From CAYGTK01 sp964352775 (GTDB lineage: Bacteria; Bacteroidota; Bacteroidia; Chitinophagales; CAIOSU01): a DNA stretch of 8,433 nt. This document shows positions 1-5,393 of this stretch, one piece after another. Under the pieces are notes generated by a model, which worked only from the letters and a program-made list of their open reading frames with translations, had not been told where the DNA came from and ran no database searches. Where the stretch lies: positions 1-8,433 of the forward strand of contig CAYGTK010000181.1 in assembly GCA_964352775.1 (NCBI GenBank). Reading direction: 5' to 3'. Made by a program: the position numbers and the translations under genes. Position 1 is the stretch's first letter. Each line of letters opens with the position of its first letter.

Positions 1-58
1 GGGTTTTGAAAGTGGTAGGGTAGAAGAAGGAAATACCTTTCAGGCAGCGGTTTTGTAG
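1..58 (+). CDS. possible C-terminal tail of an upstream gene (partial, uncertain)
   Basis: Reading from base 2, the plus strand is open for 18 codons and ends at a TAG at 56-58. The peptide has a mixed, protein-like composition (GFESGRVEEGNTFQAAVL). It would be the end of a gene entering from the left. I cannot assign a family from so short a piece, and two minus-strand frames are also open over the same bases, so this is only a possibility. The F1 repeat starts about 20 bases downstream, which would fit a gene end. Confidence 0.25.
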   Translation, partial: GFESGRVEEGNTFQAAVL

Positions 59-75
59 TACCCGTATTCAGTTCT

Positions 76-130
76 AATTTCCTCCCTCCGCACACCAACA
101 ATCGCCAAAACCTCCTTTAGGGTCGGTTTC
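76..130 (-). repeat. dispersed repeat F1, copy 3 (inverted, degenerate)
   Basis: Read on the minus strand, this stretch matches the F1 copies at 4147-4216 and 5394-5463: CCGACCCTAAA, then GGTTTTGGCG, then TTGGTGTGCGG, then GGAAATT. It lacks the CGCCAAA left arm of the other copies. A shorter pairing, AAACC with GGTTT, remains around the CCCTAAAGG centre. Confidence 0.65.
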
Positions 131-201
131 AGCACTCAGTGGTTTAGCTTTCCAAGTTAAGAGTTCATAGTTAGTAGAGATCTTTCGCCATAATGTACGT
201 C

Positions 202-261
202 ATACCGTTGTAGAACGGTATCTCGCGATAGAAAGACTTGCGGAACGTGATGTGCGACTGT
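202..261 (+). repeat. dispersed repeat F2, copy A
   Basis: This 60-base stretch aligns without gaps to the minus strand of 5316-5375 at 47 of 60 positions (counted by eye). The shared core includes CGTTGTAGAAC, GTATCTC, GACTTG and TGATGTG. Its first 20 bases form a perfect hairpin (202-209 ATACCGTT with 214-221 AACGGTAT, loop GTAG). The pairing is mostly lost in the other copy. No open reading frame is conserved. Confidence 0.6.
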
Positions 262-264
262 GAG

Positions 265-284
265 ATTCCGGCCTGCGCCGGAAT
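265..284. repeat. perfect 20-base palindromic hairpin
   Basis: ATTCCGGC (265-272) pairs with GCCGGAAT (277-284) around the loop CTGC. No T-run follows on either strand, so it is not a typical terminator. It looks like the short REP-like palindromes (ATTCC...GGAAT) scattered through many bacterial genomes. Only one copy is in this window. Confidence 0.55.
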
Positions 285-342
285 GACTTACTTGCTAAAC
301 AGCAGGTCTTGGTTCTAACATCTAGGCTCTAGCATCTAAAAC

Positions 343-1308
343 CTAATAATACTTTCCCTCAACCAAATATTGCTGCACATACTCCTTTACGCCATCTTCC
401 AATTCCACAAAAGGAGCTTCATAACCAGCCTTTTGCAGCTTGCTCATATTGGCCTCGGTAAAGTATTGGTACTTGTCTCTAATATCAGCTGGGGTATCTA
501 TATAGCTAATGTCTGGTATTTTGTTAAAGGCGTGGAAGGTGGCCGTGGCTAGGTCTAAAAAGGTACGTGCTTTACCTGTGCCTAGGTTGTATAGGCCCGA
601 TGTAGGTTGCTTGGCGAAAAGGAAGTGTATCACCTTCAGCACGTCTTCTATATAAATAAAATCGCGAAGCTGCTCGCCATTCTTATAGTCGGGGTTATGG
701 CTGCGGAAGAGCTTCATGGCACCCGTAGCGCTTACTTGGCGGAAGGTGTGTAGTATTACCGAAGCCATGCGGCCCTTGTGGTATTCGTTAGGCCCATATA
801 CGTTAAAGAACTTTAAACCATACCAATGGGGCGGACTGCTTGGCTGTTCCAAAGCCCATTTATCAAAGTCATTCTTAGAATCTCCGTAGGGATTCAGCGG
901 TTTTAGGTCGCTTATAATATCGTGGTTATCATCAAAACCCAATTCACCCAAACCATAGGTAGCTGCTGATGATGCGTAGATGAGTGGTATTTGTTTAGCG
1001 GCACAATAGGTCCAAATGGCCTTACTGTAATTCAAGTTCAGCTCATCAAATATGCTGGTATCAAACTCCGTAGTATCAGTACGTGCACCAAGATGGATGA
1101 TGGCCTCAATGCTAGTGTCAGTAGTGTTCAGCCAATTAATAAAGACTGTGCGTTCTATCTTTTGGGTGAATTGCTTGGTGTTGAAGTTGGCCTGTTTATC
1201 TGCTCGGCTAAAGTCATCCACTAGTATCAAGTCAGTACGACTCATTCGGTTGAAAAAGCCTGCCATTGCACTCCCAATAAATCCTGCTGCGCCTGTAATG
1301 ATGATCAT
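343..1308 (-). CDS. hldD: ADP-L-glycero-D-manno-heptose 6-epimerase
   Basis: This enzyme epimerises ADP-D-glycero-D-manno-heptose to ADP-L-glycero-D-manno-heptose, the sugar donor for the heptose of the LPS inner core. It is cytoplasmic and uses bound NAD(P). The 321-residue protein is a complete extended SDR enzyme. The dinucleotide-binding GAAGFIG lies at residues 6-12 and an acidic DDFS follows the second strand near 31-34. IHLGARTDTTE sits at about 71-81, ASSAATYG at 112-119 and the catalytic Y141-x3-K145 in NPYGDSK. FNVYGPNEYHKGRMAS at about 168-183 and QLRDFIYIEDV at about 213-223 are typical of the HldD/RfaD branch, and the length fits the family. The ATG at 1308 is the natural start because the Rossmann strand begins at residue 2. 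It is divergent from clpP with 111 bases between the starts. Its TAG stop lies in a short degenerate repeat. Confidence 0.93.
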   Translation of the reverse strand: MIIITGAAGFIGSAMAGFFNRMSRTDLILVDDFSRADKQANFNTKQFTQKIERTVFINWLNTTDTSIEAIIHLGARTDTTEFDTSIFDELNLNYSKAIWTYCAAKQIPLIYASSAATYGLGELGFDDNHDIISDLKPLNPYGDSKNDFDKWALEQPSSPPHWYGLKFFNVYGPNEYHKGRMASVILHTFRQVSATGAMKLFRSHNPDYKNGEQLRDFIYIEDVLKVIHFLFAKQPTSGLYNLGTGKARTFLDLATATFHAFNKIPDISYIDTPADIRDKYQYFTEANMSKLQKAGYEAPFVELEDGVKEYVQQYLVEGKYY

Positions 1309-1419
1309 AGGGGTAAAGATAACGGTTTGAACTTTTTACCCGCTTTTGTGTCAGTAAATGAACGTTTTTGCCCCTACTATTTTTATTTATTTTTACGACA
1401 CTTAAAAAACAACGAACAC
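1309..1419. promoter_or_regulatory. divergent promoter region hldD / clpP
   Basis: These 111 bases separate the two divergent starts and must carry both promoters if each gene has its own. On the plus strand a TTTG (1367-1370) is followed after 17 bases by TATTTTTA (1388-1395), one base off the Bacteroidota TAnnTTTG box and with a slightly short spacer. The stretch is rich in T-runs, and this is one reason to start clpP at 1420 and not at 1327. The exact boxes are uncertain. Confidence 0.35.
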
Positions 1420-2025
1420 ATGGATATGTACGTACGCAATGAGGACGAAGACGAATTAGAAGGATTAGGCAACAAACTAGCCGAATTCAGTAAGTTCGAG
1501 AAGAAATTTTTAGAAGATCGCCGCATATTTTTGTGGGGTGTAGTGCACGATGCTAGTGCCGAGAAGGTGGTTAACCGCCTGTTATACTTAGACGCTGTAG
1601 ATCCAGGAAAAGAAATTTACCTATACATCAACAGCCCAGGTGGCGTAGTTACCAGCGGAATGGTGATGATGGATACCATTAAGCTGATAAAAAGCCCAGT
1701 AATTACTATTTGCATGGGTTTAGCGGCTAGTATGGGTAGTTTACTGTTATCACATGGCGAGAAAGGTAAGCGCTTGATATGGCCTAGTGGACGTGTAATG
1801 ATTCACCAACCAAGTTTAGGTGGCGCACAAGGTACCGCTAGCGACTTATTGATAACTGCTAAAGAGATCATGAAAACGAAAAGACATGGTGCTCAAATTT
1901 TAGCCGATAACTGCGGAAAGACCTTGGAAGAAGTGATGAAAGATTTCGACCGCGACCATTGGATGAACGCTGAAGAAGCTGTAGAATATGGTATTGCTGA
2001 CGCTATTGCTACCGAGCTGGTTTAA
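1420..2025 (+). CDS. clpP: ClpP-family ATP-dependent protease proteolytic subunit (divergent N-terminus)
   Basis: This is the serine peptidase subunit that forms the chambered barrel of Clp protease and cuts proteins fed in by an AAA+ unfoldase. Counting from the ATG at 1420 (201 residues), the triad is intact: Ser104 in GLAASMGS, His129 in RVMIHQP and Asp179 in DRDHW. The oxyanion-region motif YLYINSPGG is at 67-75 and the handle-region helix follows His129. Two features differ from standard ClpP. The N-terminus is an acidic stretch followed by LAEFSKFEKKFLEDRRIF, where the usual ERSYDIYSRLLKERIIF axial-loop segment would be. The loop after the His reads QPSLGG, one residue longer than the usual QPLGG. 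An in-frame ATG at 1327 would add 31 residues encoded by T-rich promoter-like DNA and is less likely. ATG 1426 is another option. No unfoldase gene is adjacent. It may be a second ClpP paralogue. Confidence 0.88.
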   Translation: MDMYVRNEDEDELEGLGNKLAEFSKFEKKFLEDRRIFLWGVVHDASAEKVVNRLLYLDAVDPGKEIYLYINSPGGVVTSGMVMMDTIKLIKSPVITICMGLAASMGSLLLSHGEKGKRLIWPSGRVMIHQPSLGGAQGTASDLLITAKEIMKTKRHGAQILADNCGKTLEEVMKDFDRDHWMNAEEAVEYGIADAIATELV

Positions 2026-2045
2026 AAATAAGCCAAAAAACAATT

Positions 2046-2084
2046 AGCCCTGCCTGCATTAGTACGGCGGGGCTTTTTTATTTT
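2046..2084 (+). terminator. intrinsic terminator after clpP
   Basis: AGCCCTGCC (2046-2054) pairs with GGCGGGGCT (2066-2074) as a 9-bp stem with one T-G wobble and an 11-base loop. It is followed by six T (2074-2079), an A, and four more T. It lies 20 bases after the clpP stop and ends only 6 bases before the next ATG at 2091. Confidence 0.85.
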
Positions 2085-2090
2085 ACAAGC

Positions 2091-2555
2091 ATGAGTAAAG
2101 TACCAGCAAATATTAAGTATCTATTACACGCCCATTGCCAGCAATACGTAGCCGAGCGCATTACTTCGCTACAACAACTATTAGATGAATTGCAACAATC
2201 GCTACAGAACGAAACCAAAAGCAGCGCAGGTGATAAATTTGAGACTAGCCGTGCTATGGTACAAGCCGAACAAGACAGAGCCAAAAAACAACTCACTGAG
2301 GCCCAAAACCTGAAAGCCGACCTAGCTCCTATACTCCCCGAAAAGGAAACCACCACTATACAAGCAGGCAGCCTAGTAAGTACCCCACAAGCCAACTACT
2401 ACCTAGCCATTCCCGCAGGTAAGGTTACCCTTGATGGTACGTTGTACTACCTACTTTCGCCTAAAGCCCCCATTGCTCAATTAATGCTAGGCAAGCAAGC
2501 AGGAGAGGAGTTTACTTTTAATGGAAAGACCTTGCAAGTGGTGGATGTTATTTAG
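2091..2555 (+). CDS. GreA/GreB-like C-terminal domain protein
   Basis: A 154-residue protein related to transcription elongation factors of the GreA/GreB family. The N-terminal half is helical and polar (about 15-80), as expected for a coiled coil, and contains SSAGDKFETSRAMVQAE at 44-60, a motif typical of Gre-like proteins in Bacteroidota. The C-terminal half contains YYLLSPKAPIAQLMLGKQAGEEFTFNGK (119-146 region), matching the SPxxPIxxxLLGKxxGDE element of the Gre C-terminal domain, which in true Gre factors contacts RNA polymerase. Family members in databases are often loosely named, some as 3-oxoacyl-ACP synthase, which the sequence does not support. It starts at the only upstream ATG and lies directly behind a strong terminator, so it probably depends on readthrough or on a promoter inside the end of clpP. 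It is convergent with putP. Whether it binds RNA polymerase is unknown. Confidence 0.75.
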   Translation: MSKVPANIKYLLHAHCQQYVAERITSLQQLLDELQQSLQNETKSSAGDKFETSRAMVQAEQDRAKKQLTEAQNLKADLAPILPEKETTTIQAGSLVSTPQANYYLAIPAGKVTLDGTLYYLLSPKAPIAQLMLGKQAGEEFTFNGKTLQVVDVI

Positions 2556-2567
2556 TTGGTAGTAGTT

Positions 2568-2594
2568 CCTCACAAATACTGCCTACTGTCGACT
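2568..2594 (-). repeat. short repeat at the putP stop codon
   Basis: Read on the minus strand, this 27-base stretch matches 5581-5607 just behind recF at 22 of 27 positions, with GCAGTATTTG identical in both. The putP stop codon (2585-2583) lies inside it. The two genes are unrelated, so the match is a dispersed element, not shared coding sequence. Confidence 0.5.
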
Positions 2595-4090
2595 AACCTT
2601 CCTCCGCTCACCAATAAAAGTGAACACCACACCAAATAGCATAGACACTGCAAAAGAAGGACCTAACACGTCCAGCTTTTCAATGTAGATACCTATGCCA
2701 GGTTGGGCACTCAGGTAGAACTTGAAAAAGGCCACGGCTATAAATCCGCTTAGCATGCTGGCTATTGCTCCCCAGGCATTGTACCGCCTCCAAAAGAGGG
2801 ATAGTATCATAACAGGACAGAAGGTGGCTGCAATGCCCGACCACCCAAAGATGATGAACCAAAACACACTACGCCCAGGCATTACCTGCGCTATAACCAA
2901 TGCCATACCCAAGGACAACAAAGCCATGCCCAAAGTAACGTATCGCGATAAGCGAGTAAGCTCCATATCACCTAACTGGGGGTTGCGTATCTTCTGCCAA
3001 TAATCACGCGTAACAGCACTTGAACCTACTACCAACAACGAATCTACAGTACTCATAATTGCCGATAACACCACCGCAATATAAAAGCCGATGATCAACT
3101 CCGGCATATAGGCATATACCCCCGTGCTAAGTACCGATTCTGCATTCTTTCCTAGTATCACCTCTGGGTCATCACCTATTTCCGTGAACAGGTAGCGACC
3201 CAAAATACCGATAGATACCGCAGCGGCATCGGTCAGTAATGTAAAGGCAATGGCTACCCAGCGGCCTTTGTTTATCTCGTTCTCATCCTTAATGCTCATG
3301 AACCTAACGAACACCTGTGGCGACCCTAAAAAGCCCAAACCAATAAACATAAAACCACCCAAGGTAGCCGCATTCAACCAAAAGTCGTCGTAGGGGCCGA
3401 ACCAGTTAATTAGCCCTGGGTCCATCTGTTGTAGCGTACCGTGCATGGCAGGAATGCTATCCATATTCAACCACATCACAATAGGCAAGGCCACCAAACC
3501 AATAAACATGAGAATACCCTGAAACAGGTCGCTCCAAGCCACGGCCAAGAAGCCGCCGCTGTAGATATAGCCCACCACAATTAAGAAGCCCACAATGGCC
3601 CCTGTGTAGTAATTCCAGTCTAAAAATTGATTGAATGCAGTACCCGTAGCATCTATCTGCGAACTAACGTATATAACAATAAAGCTGGCTAATATAGCCG
3701 CAGCAATGGCCCTAATAGACTTACCACCTTTGGGGAAACCGACTAGCCAAATAATCAGGAATAGTAATGGAATCGTACTCATCGCTAAGCCGCTTAAAGG
3801 GTTTGGCCATAAAGAACCAAGCCAAGCCCACGCCCAAGACTTCGCCAAAAACCACCCAAAAAGTACTGTAGCCCATCATGGCGCCCATACCCGTTAGTCC
3901 CAGTAAAAGCCAACCGCTCTCGCCCGTAGCACGCGCCGAAAANNNNNNNNNNCGCCGAAAAGGCGACCACCCAGTATCCCAACTTCTTACCACCTAGGTA
4001 GTAATCCTTCAAGTCTTTAATGTTCCGCGAGGCCAAAATGCCAAGCATGAACAATATGCCAAAATAAATAATGAGGGTAACGTACTTCAT
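2583..4090 (-). CDS. putP: sodium/proline symporter (SSS family), frame broken by gap and one-base error
   Basis: An inner-membrane Na+/solute symporter, most likely for proline. As given, the gene lies in three frames: 4090 to the N gap, from there to about 3735, then to the stop at 2583. Removing the 10 N and one copy of the 9-bp repeat flanking them restores YWVVAFSARATGESGWLLLG, matching the PutP segment around ALSAGASDMSGWLLLG. Dropping one G of 3732-3735 then restores DYLASRFPKGGKSIRAI. The repaired protein has 495 residues, a normal family length. Further PutP signatures are GSPQVFVRFMSIKDENEI, the Na+-site region SAIMSTVDSLLVVGSSAVTRDYW, and WSGIAATFCPVMILSLFWRR. Hydrophobicity suggests about 12-13 membrane segments. 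The start ATG at 4090 is followed directly by the first of these. Because both breaks are easily explained technically, I treat the gene as probably intact. Proline is inferred from similarity; another small solute is possible. Confidence 0.85.
3732..3735 (-). other. probable single-base insertion (frameshift) in putP
   Basis: On the minus strand the sequence reads TTTCCCCAAAGG. In the upstream frame, reading continues as RFPQRW and stops at 3723-3721. With one C fewer (CCC) it continues as RFPKGGKSIRAIAAAIL into the downstream frame with no residue missing. The site is a C4 run about 200 bases from a scaffold gap, which favours a sequence error over a real mutation. Confidence 0.75.
3934..3961. 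other. 10-N scaffold gap flanked by a 9-bp duplicate (unmerged contig overlap)
   Basis: CGCCGAAAA occurs just before (3934-3942) and just after (3953-3961) the N run at 3943-3952. Collapsing the N and one copy removes 19 bases and joins the two halves of the putP frame into an uninterrupted, family-consistent protein segment. The gap therefore most likely has no missing sequence: two contig ends overlap here and were not merged. Confidence 0.85.
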
Positions 4091-4146
4091 AGATAGACCC
4101 GTAGGTCGTTCGCTAAACTACATTAATTTCTTGGGAGGGTGTAGCC

Positions 4147-4216
4147 AAAGCAAAACCAACGAGCGCCAAATCCCGACCCTAAAAGAGGGCTTTGGCGGTT
4201 GGTGGTGTGCGGTGGG
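4147..4216 (+). repeat. dispersed repeat F1, copy 1
   Basis: This matches 5394-5463 in the same orientation at 64 of 70 positions (counted by eye), and the minus strand of 76-130 over a shorter length. The core can fold: CGCCAAA (4164-4170) pairs with TTTGGCG (4191-4197), with an inner CCCT/AGGG pairing around AAAAG. A conserved tail GGTTGGTGGTGTGCGG follows. It lies upstream of putP. Confidence 0.75.
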
Positions 4217-4234
4217 GAATTGGTTACTGAAATT

Positions 4235-4320
4235 GGGCGTGCCCCTTCCTATGGTCGGGTCGGGCTATCCACCATACTCCTCGCTTCGCTGTGGGGTATC
4301 GCTGTTATCCCTCACGAGGT
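4235..4320. repeat. GC-rich intergenic block resembling a Bacteroidota dispersed repeat
   Basis: The block contains GGGCGTGCCCC, GTCGGGCTATCC, CCTCGCTTCGCTGTGGGG and TATCCCTCACGAGG. From memory this resembles a GC-rich intergenic repeat seen in many Bacteroidota genomes (GGGCGTGCCCC...GTCGGGCT...TCCCTCACG). Only one copy is in the window, so repetition cannot be shown here. It lies just behind the stop codon of the nuclease-like gene. Confidence 0.35.
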
Positions 4321-4341
4321 GCTTTGAAGCTAGCCAAAAAG

Positions 4342-5235
4342 CTATGGAATGTCGAACGTTATTGATAGAGCGGAAGATATTGGGCTACTCTTTTGGGAAA
4401 GCAGGTTATGCAAAGTTTCAAAATTTGGAGAGTCATCTATTAGCCCTTCTTTGCAGCCAATAACTAAGTCCACAATAAAATATTCAAGACGCCAACCTGA
4501 TTCATGTTCTTTATCAAAGTCAAGGACATTCAGTTGATATTTAACGTCACCGAATGAGGGAGAATACTTGGGTCCATAATTTTTCAAAGCATCATCTAAA
4601 TCAGGTTTAGGAACTACTCTACACCCAATTCTATTTTTCTCAATTGAAGGCAATTGTTCAACGGGCGATTTAATTGACCACGGAATATCAGCAGGATTAT
4701 AAAATAGATAGTATAGTTTGACATTATGCCTATCAGAAAAAGCGGACATTACTTGTTCCTGGTCACTAGCAGTTTTTAGGGCTTTATACTTCGATGATTC
4801 CTTAAATTTATTTACTCTCTCTCTTGTTAGTTCCTTGTGCTCATCATTTGTTACTAGAAGCCTTCCCATTCCTTGTCTATGGTATGGGTCAAAGTCTTTA
4901 TGTTTAACACTGTTTGCAAATAGTTTCTTTGACTGTAGAAAGACCAATTTACTACGTTGAATTATTCCTTTTTTTCTAAAAATCACCATTAACCCCAAGT
5001 CTGCCACTTCAAAATTTCTATAATGACGCCCACCACCAATATAGTGAGCTTCAAAATTGATTGACCAACCCGACTCTAGTTTTCTAGGTCCTTGTCCAAT
5101 AAATTTGGAAATCAACTTTTGATCTAATGCTTCCTCATGAGTAAAAGGAAAAGTAGAAAGCGTTGAACTAACTTTATCATTTATTTGGGATACTAAATTT
5201 CTAACATAGTCTAATACATCAGCTGGTACATTCAT
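4342..5235 (-). CDS. uncharacterised protein, possible PD-(D/E)XK-like nuclease
   Basis: I do not recognise this 297-residue protein by name. The N-terminal third has the order expected of a PD-(D/E)XK nuclease core: a helix with acidic residues (HEEALDQKLISKFIG, Glu34/Glu35), then strands with Asp79 in FEVADLGLMVIF, then a strand ending in Gln-x-Lys (KLVFLQSKK, Gln101-Ser102-Lys103). QxK replaces (D/E)xK in Mrr-type enzymes. The middle (about 110-170) is basic and helical. The C-terminus has GWRLEYFIVDLVIGCKEG (247-264). No signal peptide or membrane segment is seen. Sampled lines of the gene have about 27-37% GC against about 47% in recF, suggesting transfer. It has its own promoter and sits between two direct F1 copies. 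No methylase or partner gene is adjacent, so a restriction-modification pair is not supported. A single-gene defence or DNA-processing role is inference. Confidence 0.6.
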   Translation of the reverse strand: MNVPADVLDYVRNLVSQINDKVSSTLSTFPFTHEEALDQKLISKFIGQGPRKLESGWSINFEAHYIGGGRHYRNFEVADLGLMVIFRKKGIIQRSKLVFLQSKKLFANSVKHKDFDPYHRQGMGRLLVTNDEHKELTRERVNKFKESSKYKALKTASDQEQVMSAFSDRHNVKLYYLFYNPADIPWSIKSPVEQLPSIEKNRIGCRVVPKPDLDDALKNYGPKYSPSFGDVKYQLNVLDFDKEHESGWRLEYFIVDLVIGCKEGLIDDSPNFETLHNLLSQKSSPISSALSITFDIP

Positions 5236-5252
5236 GACTTCTTATTTTATAT

Positions 5253-5283
5253 CAAATTTAATGCAATAAGATAAATATAGAAA
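5253..5283 (-). promoter_or_regulatory. Bacteroidota-type promoter of the nuclease-like gene
   Basis: On the minus strand, TTTC (5283-5280) is followed after exactly 19 bases by TAAATTTG (5260-5253). The latter is a perfect match to the TAnnTTTG -7 box, and the former matches three of four bases of the TTTG -33 box. The expected start of transcription would be about 10 bases before the ATG at 5235, giving a very short leader without a Shine-Dalgarno sequence. Confidence 0.6.
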
Positions 5284-5315
5284 CTATACATAGCTTCGTT
5301 CCAGAGCGTGACCTG

Positions 5316-5375
5316 ACATCCACACATCATGTCTCACAAGTCATTCTAATGTGAGATACTGTTCTACAACGGGAT
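5316..5375 (-). repeat. dispersed repeat F2, copy B
   Basis: The minus strand matches 202-261 at 47 of 60 positions without gaps. It is placed next to an F1 copy, as in bases 76-261, with the same relative order and orientation of the two elements. The perfect hairpin of copy A is degenerate here. Confidence 0.6.
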
Positions 5376-5393
5376 TATTATCTACTAAATATA

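Larger units (their letters stand above)
1..342. other. intergenic region with repeats, no confident gene
   Basis: No convincing complete gene is seen here. The stretch holds an inverted copy of repeat family F1 (76-130), a copy of family F2 (202-261), and two perfect hairpins with 4-base loops (202-221 and 265-284). Short CTAACATCTA-like degenerate repeats (about 314-346) run into the stop codon of the neighbouring epimerase gene. No T-run follows either hairpin on either strand, so no standard terminator is apparent. Confidence 0.6.
4091..4341. other. intergenic region between the nuclease-like gene and putP
   Basis: These 251 bases are upstream of putP and downstream of the nuclease-like gene, both on the minus strand. 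They hold F1 copy 1 (4147-4216) and a GC-rich block (4235-4320). The 56 bases between F1 and the putP ATG must contain the putP promoter unless it lies in the repeat. I see no clear TAnnTTTG box there. An open plus-strand frame across the region is not protein-like. Confidence 0.5.

Noticed and set aside
265..284. Terminator for hldD or for an upstream gene
   Set aside because: The stem is perfect but no T-run follows on either strand.
1327..1419. Longer ClpP starting at ATG 1327
   Set aside because: The extra 31 residues come from T-rich promoter-like DNA and have no counterpart in ClpP proteins. ATG 1420 fits better.
2078..2395. Minus-strand frame of 105 codons opposite the GreA-like gene
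   Set aside because: It is rich in Cys and Ser as expected for the reverse of a Gln/Ala-rich gene, and the plus-strand gene has clear family motifs.
2596..2612. Extra F1 fragment (CCTCCGCTCACC) in the putP 3' coding end
   Set aside because: The match is short, lies within codons for the C-terminal GERRK residues, and is explained by coding sequence.
2583..4090. putP as a pseudogene or as two or three separate genes
   Set aside because: Both frame changes have simple technical explanations (unmerged contig overlap, homopolymer) and the repaired protein is full length with all family motifs.
4071..4463. Open plus-strand frame of 130 codons across the region between putP and the nuclease-like gene
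   Set aside because: It overlaps the ends of two minus-strand genes and runs through the F1 repeat and the GC-rich block. Its composition is not protein-like and it matches no family I know.
4342..5235. Restriction-modification system
   Set aside because: No methyltransferase or specificity gene is adjacent, and the neighbours are recF and putP.
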